36,348 nucleotides of DNA from Candidatus Binatia bacterium. GTDB lineage: Bacteria; Eisenbacteria; RBG-16-71-46; SZUA-252. Numbering within the stretch: the first letter of the stretch is position 1; each line of letters begins with the position of its first letter. Positions 34,712-36,348 of the stretch are shown here, one piece after another. The notes beneath the pieces were generated by a model. It ran no database searches, was not told where the DNA came from, and worked only from the letters and a program-made list of their open reading frames with translations. The stretch lies in the NCBI GenBank assembly GCA_035631035.1, contig DASQJL010000047.1, positions 1-36,348 on the forward strand, given 5' to 3'. The translations under genes and the position numbers were made by a program.

Positions 34712-36348
34712 CTAGCGCTGACCTACCGCCACGGTGCTCGCGTCTTCCGGTGACCTCTCGCCGGCGGGGGCGTGGATCTCCTGCAGGCTGATCACTTCCG
34801 ACGCGCCGCGCTCGCGCAGCGCGCGGATCGCCTCGACCGTCGCCGCGGCGGCGGTGATCGTGGTGAGGCAGAGGACTCCGTAGAGGATGGCGTTCTTGCG
34901 GATGGCGCCGTCGTCGTAGAAGGAGGCCTCGCCCAGGGGCGTGTTGACGATGAGGTCGATCGCGCGGCTCTTGATGCGGTCCACGACGTGCGGGCGGCCC
35001 TCGTTCACCTTGTAGATCATCTCGCAGGGCAGCCCGCGGCCCTCGAAGAAGGCCGCGGTTCCGCGCGTGGCGATCAGCGCGAACCCCATCTCGTGCAGCG
35101 CGGCGGCGATCGGGAGCACCGCCTCCTTGTCGTGGTCGTTCACGCTGACGAACGCCGTGCCCGAAGTGGGAATCTCCGATCCCGCGGCCGACATCGCCTT
35201 GGCAAAGGCGATGCCGAAGTTCTCCGAGATCCCCATGACCTCGCCGGTCGACTTCATCTCGGGGCCGAGCAGGATGTCGGCGCCGGGGAACTTGAGAAAG
35301 GGGAAGACCGGGGCCTTGATGAAGAACCGGTCCACCGTGAGATCCCGGGTGATCCCCTGCTCCGCCAGCAAGCGCCCCGCCATGACCCGCGCGGCGACCT
35401 TGGCCAGCGGCACGCCGGTCGCCTTGCTGATGAACGGCACCGTCCGCGACGCGCGAGGATTCACCTCGAGGACGTAGACGCGGTCTTTCTGGATCGCGAA
35501 CTGGACGTTCATGAGCCCGCGCACGCCGAGCCGCAGTCCCAGCCGTCTCGTGGCATCGCGGATCGTCTCCAGATGCCGCTCCGGGACGTCGAACGTCGGG
35601 AGCACCGCGCAGGAGTCGCCGCTGTGGATCCCGGCCTCCTCAATATGTTGCAAGATGCCGCCGATCACCACCCGCTCCCCGTCCGCCACCGCGTCCACGT
35701 CCAGCTCCTGGGCGTGCTCGAGGAAGCGGTCGATCAGGATGGGGTGCTCGGGCGAGGTGCGCACCGCCTCGCGCACGTATTGCTCGAGGTGCGCCTCGGC
35801 GTAGACGATCGCCATGGCGCGGCCGCCCAGGACGTACGAGGGGCGCACCAGGACTGGATAGCCCACCCGCGCCGCGACCTCCTTCGCCTCGTCCAGCGAG
35901 GTGGCCGTGCCGCTCTCCGGCTGCGGGATCCCCAGCTCATCCAGAAGCGTGCTGAAGCGGCGCCGGTCCTCGGCCAGGTCGATGGCGTCGGGGCTGGTAC
36001 CCAGGATCGGCACGCCGGCGCGATGGAGCGGGAGCGCCAGACGGAGCGGCGTCTGCCCCCCGAACTGGATCACCACCCCCTCGGGCTTCTCCCGCTCGAT
36101 CACGTTCATCACGTCCTCGAACGTGAGCGGCTCGAAGTAGAGGCGGTCGGAGGTGTCGTAGTCGGTGGAGACGGTCTCCGGATTGCAGTTCACCATGATC
36201 GTCTCGAACCCCTCCTCGCGGAAGGCGAACGAGCCGTGGCAGCAGCAGTAGTCGAACTCGATCCCCTGCCCGATCCGGTTGGGCCCCGAGCCCAGGATCA
36301 TCACCTTGCGCCGGTCGGTGGGCGCGGCCTCGCACTCCTCTTCGTAGG
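34712..36348 (-). CDS. carB: carbamoyl-phosphate synthase large chain, C-terminal half (5' end outside window)
   Basis: 545 complete codons are visible; the frame is open at the window edge, where '[15 protein letters not shown]' precedes the internal methionine at 36304, so that methionine is not the start. '[20 protein letters not shown]' begins the second synthetase half. An ATP-grasp domain ('[19 protein letters not shown]', '[21 protein letters not shown]') is followed by the MGS-like allosteric domain ('[27 protein letters not shown]'). CarB makes carbamoyl phosphate from bicarbonate, ATP and ammonia supplied by CarA, for pyrimidine and arginine synthesis. The stop is TAG at 34712. Confidence 0.97.
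   Translation of the reverse strand, partial: YEEECEAAPTDRRKVMILGSGPNRIGQGIEFDYCCCHGSFAFREEGFETIMVNCNPETVSTDYDTSDRLYFEPLTFEDVMNVIEREKPEGVVIQFGGQTPLRLALPLHRAGVPILGTSPDAIDLAEDRRRFSTLLDELGIPQPESGTATSLDEAKEVAARVGYPVLVRPSYVLGGRAMAIVYAEAHLEQYVREAVRTSPEHPILIDRFLEHAQELDVDAVADGERVVIGGILQHIEEAGIHSGDSCAVLPTFDVPERHLETIRDATRRLGLRLGVRGLMNVQFAIQKDRVYVLEVNPRASRTVPFISKATGVPLAKVAARVMAGRLLAEQGITRDLTVDRFFIKAPVFPFLKFPGADILLGPEMKSTGEVMGISENFGIAFAKAMSAAGSEIPTSGTAFVSVNDHDKEAVLPIAAALHEMGFALIATRGTAAFFEGRGLPCEMIYKVNEGRPHVVDRIKSRAIDLIVNTPLGEASFYDDGAIRKNAILYGVLCLTTITAAAATVEAIRALRERGASEVISLQEIHAPAGERSPEDASTVAVGQR

Overview
The window is about 36 kb of very GC-rich bacterial chromosome, coding almost wall to wall. It most likely comes from the FCB side of the tree, with Candidatus Eisenbacteria (Eisenbacteriota) the best guess. 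The main clue is a very large secreted gingipain-type (C25) protein that ends in the FlgD-like 'NRPNPFNP' sorting domain typical of such lineages. The nitrous oxide reductase is of the clade II (Sec-exported) type, and the phylum call is an inference. No tRNA, rRNA, CRISPR array, insertion sequence or phage gene was seen.

Left part (1-11.7 kb, minus strand), in transcription order: transketolase (tkt), a GT-C-like membrane protein, the C25/FG-GAP surface protein, glutamyl-tRNA synthetase (gltX), a GT4 glycosyltransferase overlapping gltX by 4 bases, and a YVTN-type beta-propeller protein cut by the window edge. The last gene has its own clear sigma70-like promoter. A divergent M48 metalloprotease lipoprotein (11.8-13.3 kb) faces a DedA/TVP38-family membrane protein across a 328-base gap that contains two palindromes.

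Centre (14.4-31.0 kb): first acnA, a P1B-4-type metal ATPase and a lipoprotein-like monohaem cytochrome c. Then comes a minus-strand Crp/Fnr regulator. From a divergent control region with two copies of a TATGAC-N4-GTCAT(A) palindrome runs a compact operon: hemerythrin-like protein, a second cytochrome c closely similar to the first, nosZ, a nosB-like membrane protein, nosD, nosF, a small cupredoxin-fold protein without the usual copper ligands, nosY and nnrS. Most junctions are 4-base ATGA/GTGA overlaps. The proposed logic is as follows. The regulator senses anaerobic or N-oxide conditions. The hemerythrin protein binds O2 or NO. The cytochromes carry electrons to NosZ, which reduces N2O to N2. 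NosDFY and perhaps the cupredoxin-like protein help build the copper sites. NnrS supports NO tolerance. No nosR, nosL, nosX, nosG or nosH is present in the window. An MgtC/DUF4010 membrane protein and a DUF218 protein follow.

Right part (31.0-36.3 kb): a UbiE/MenG-like methyltransferase and a patatin-like phospholipase with internal membrane segments (minus), an AlkA-type DNA glycosylase (plus), an unrecognised membrane-anchored protein (minus), and the C-terminal half of carB (minus), cut by the window edge.

The most interesting part is the nos locus: its paired operators, duplicated cytochromes, possible lipid anchoring of NosZ, the stem-loop just after nosZ, and the degenerate cupredoxin encoded inside the nosF-nosY assembly module.
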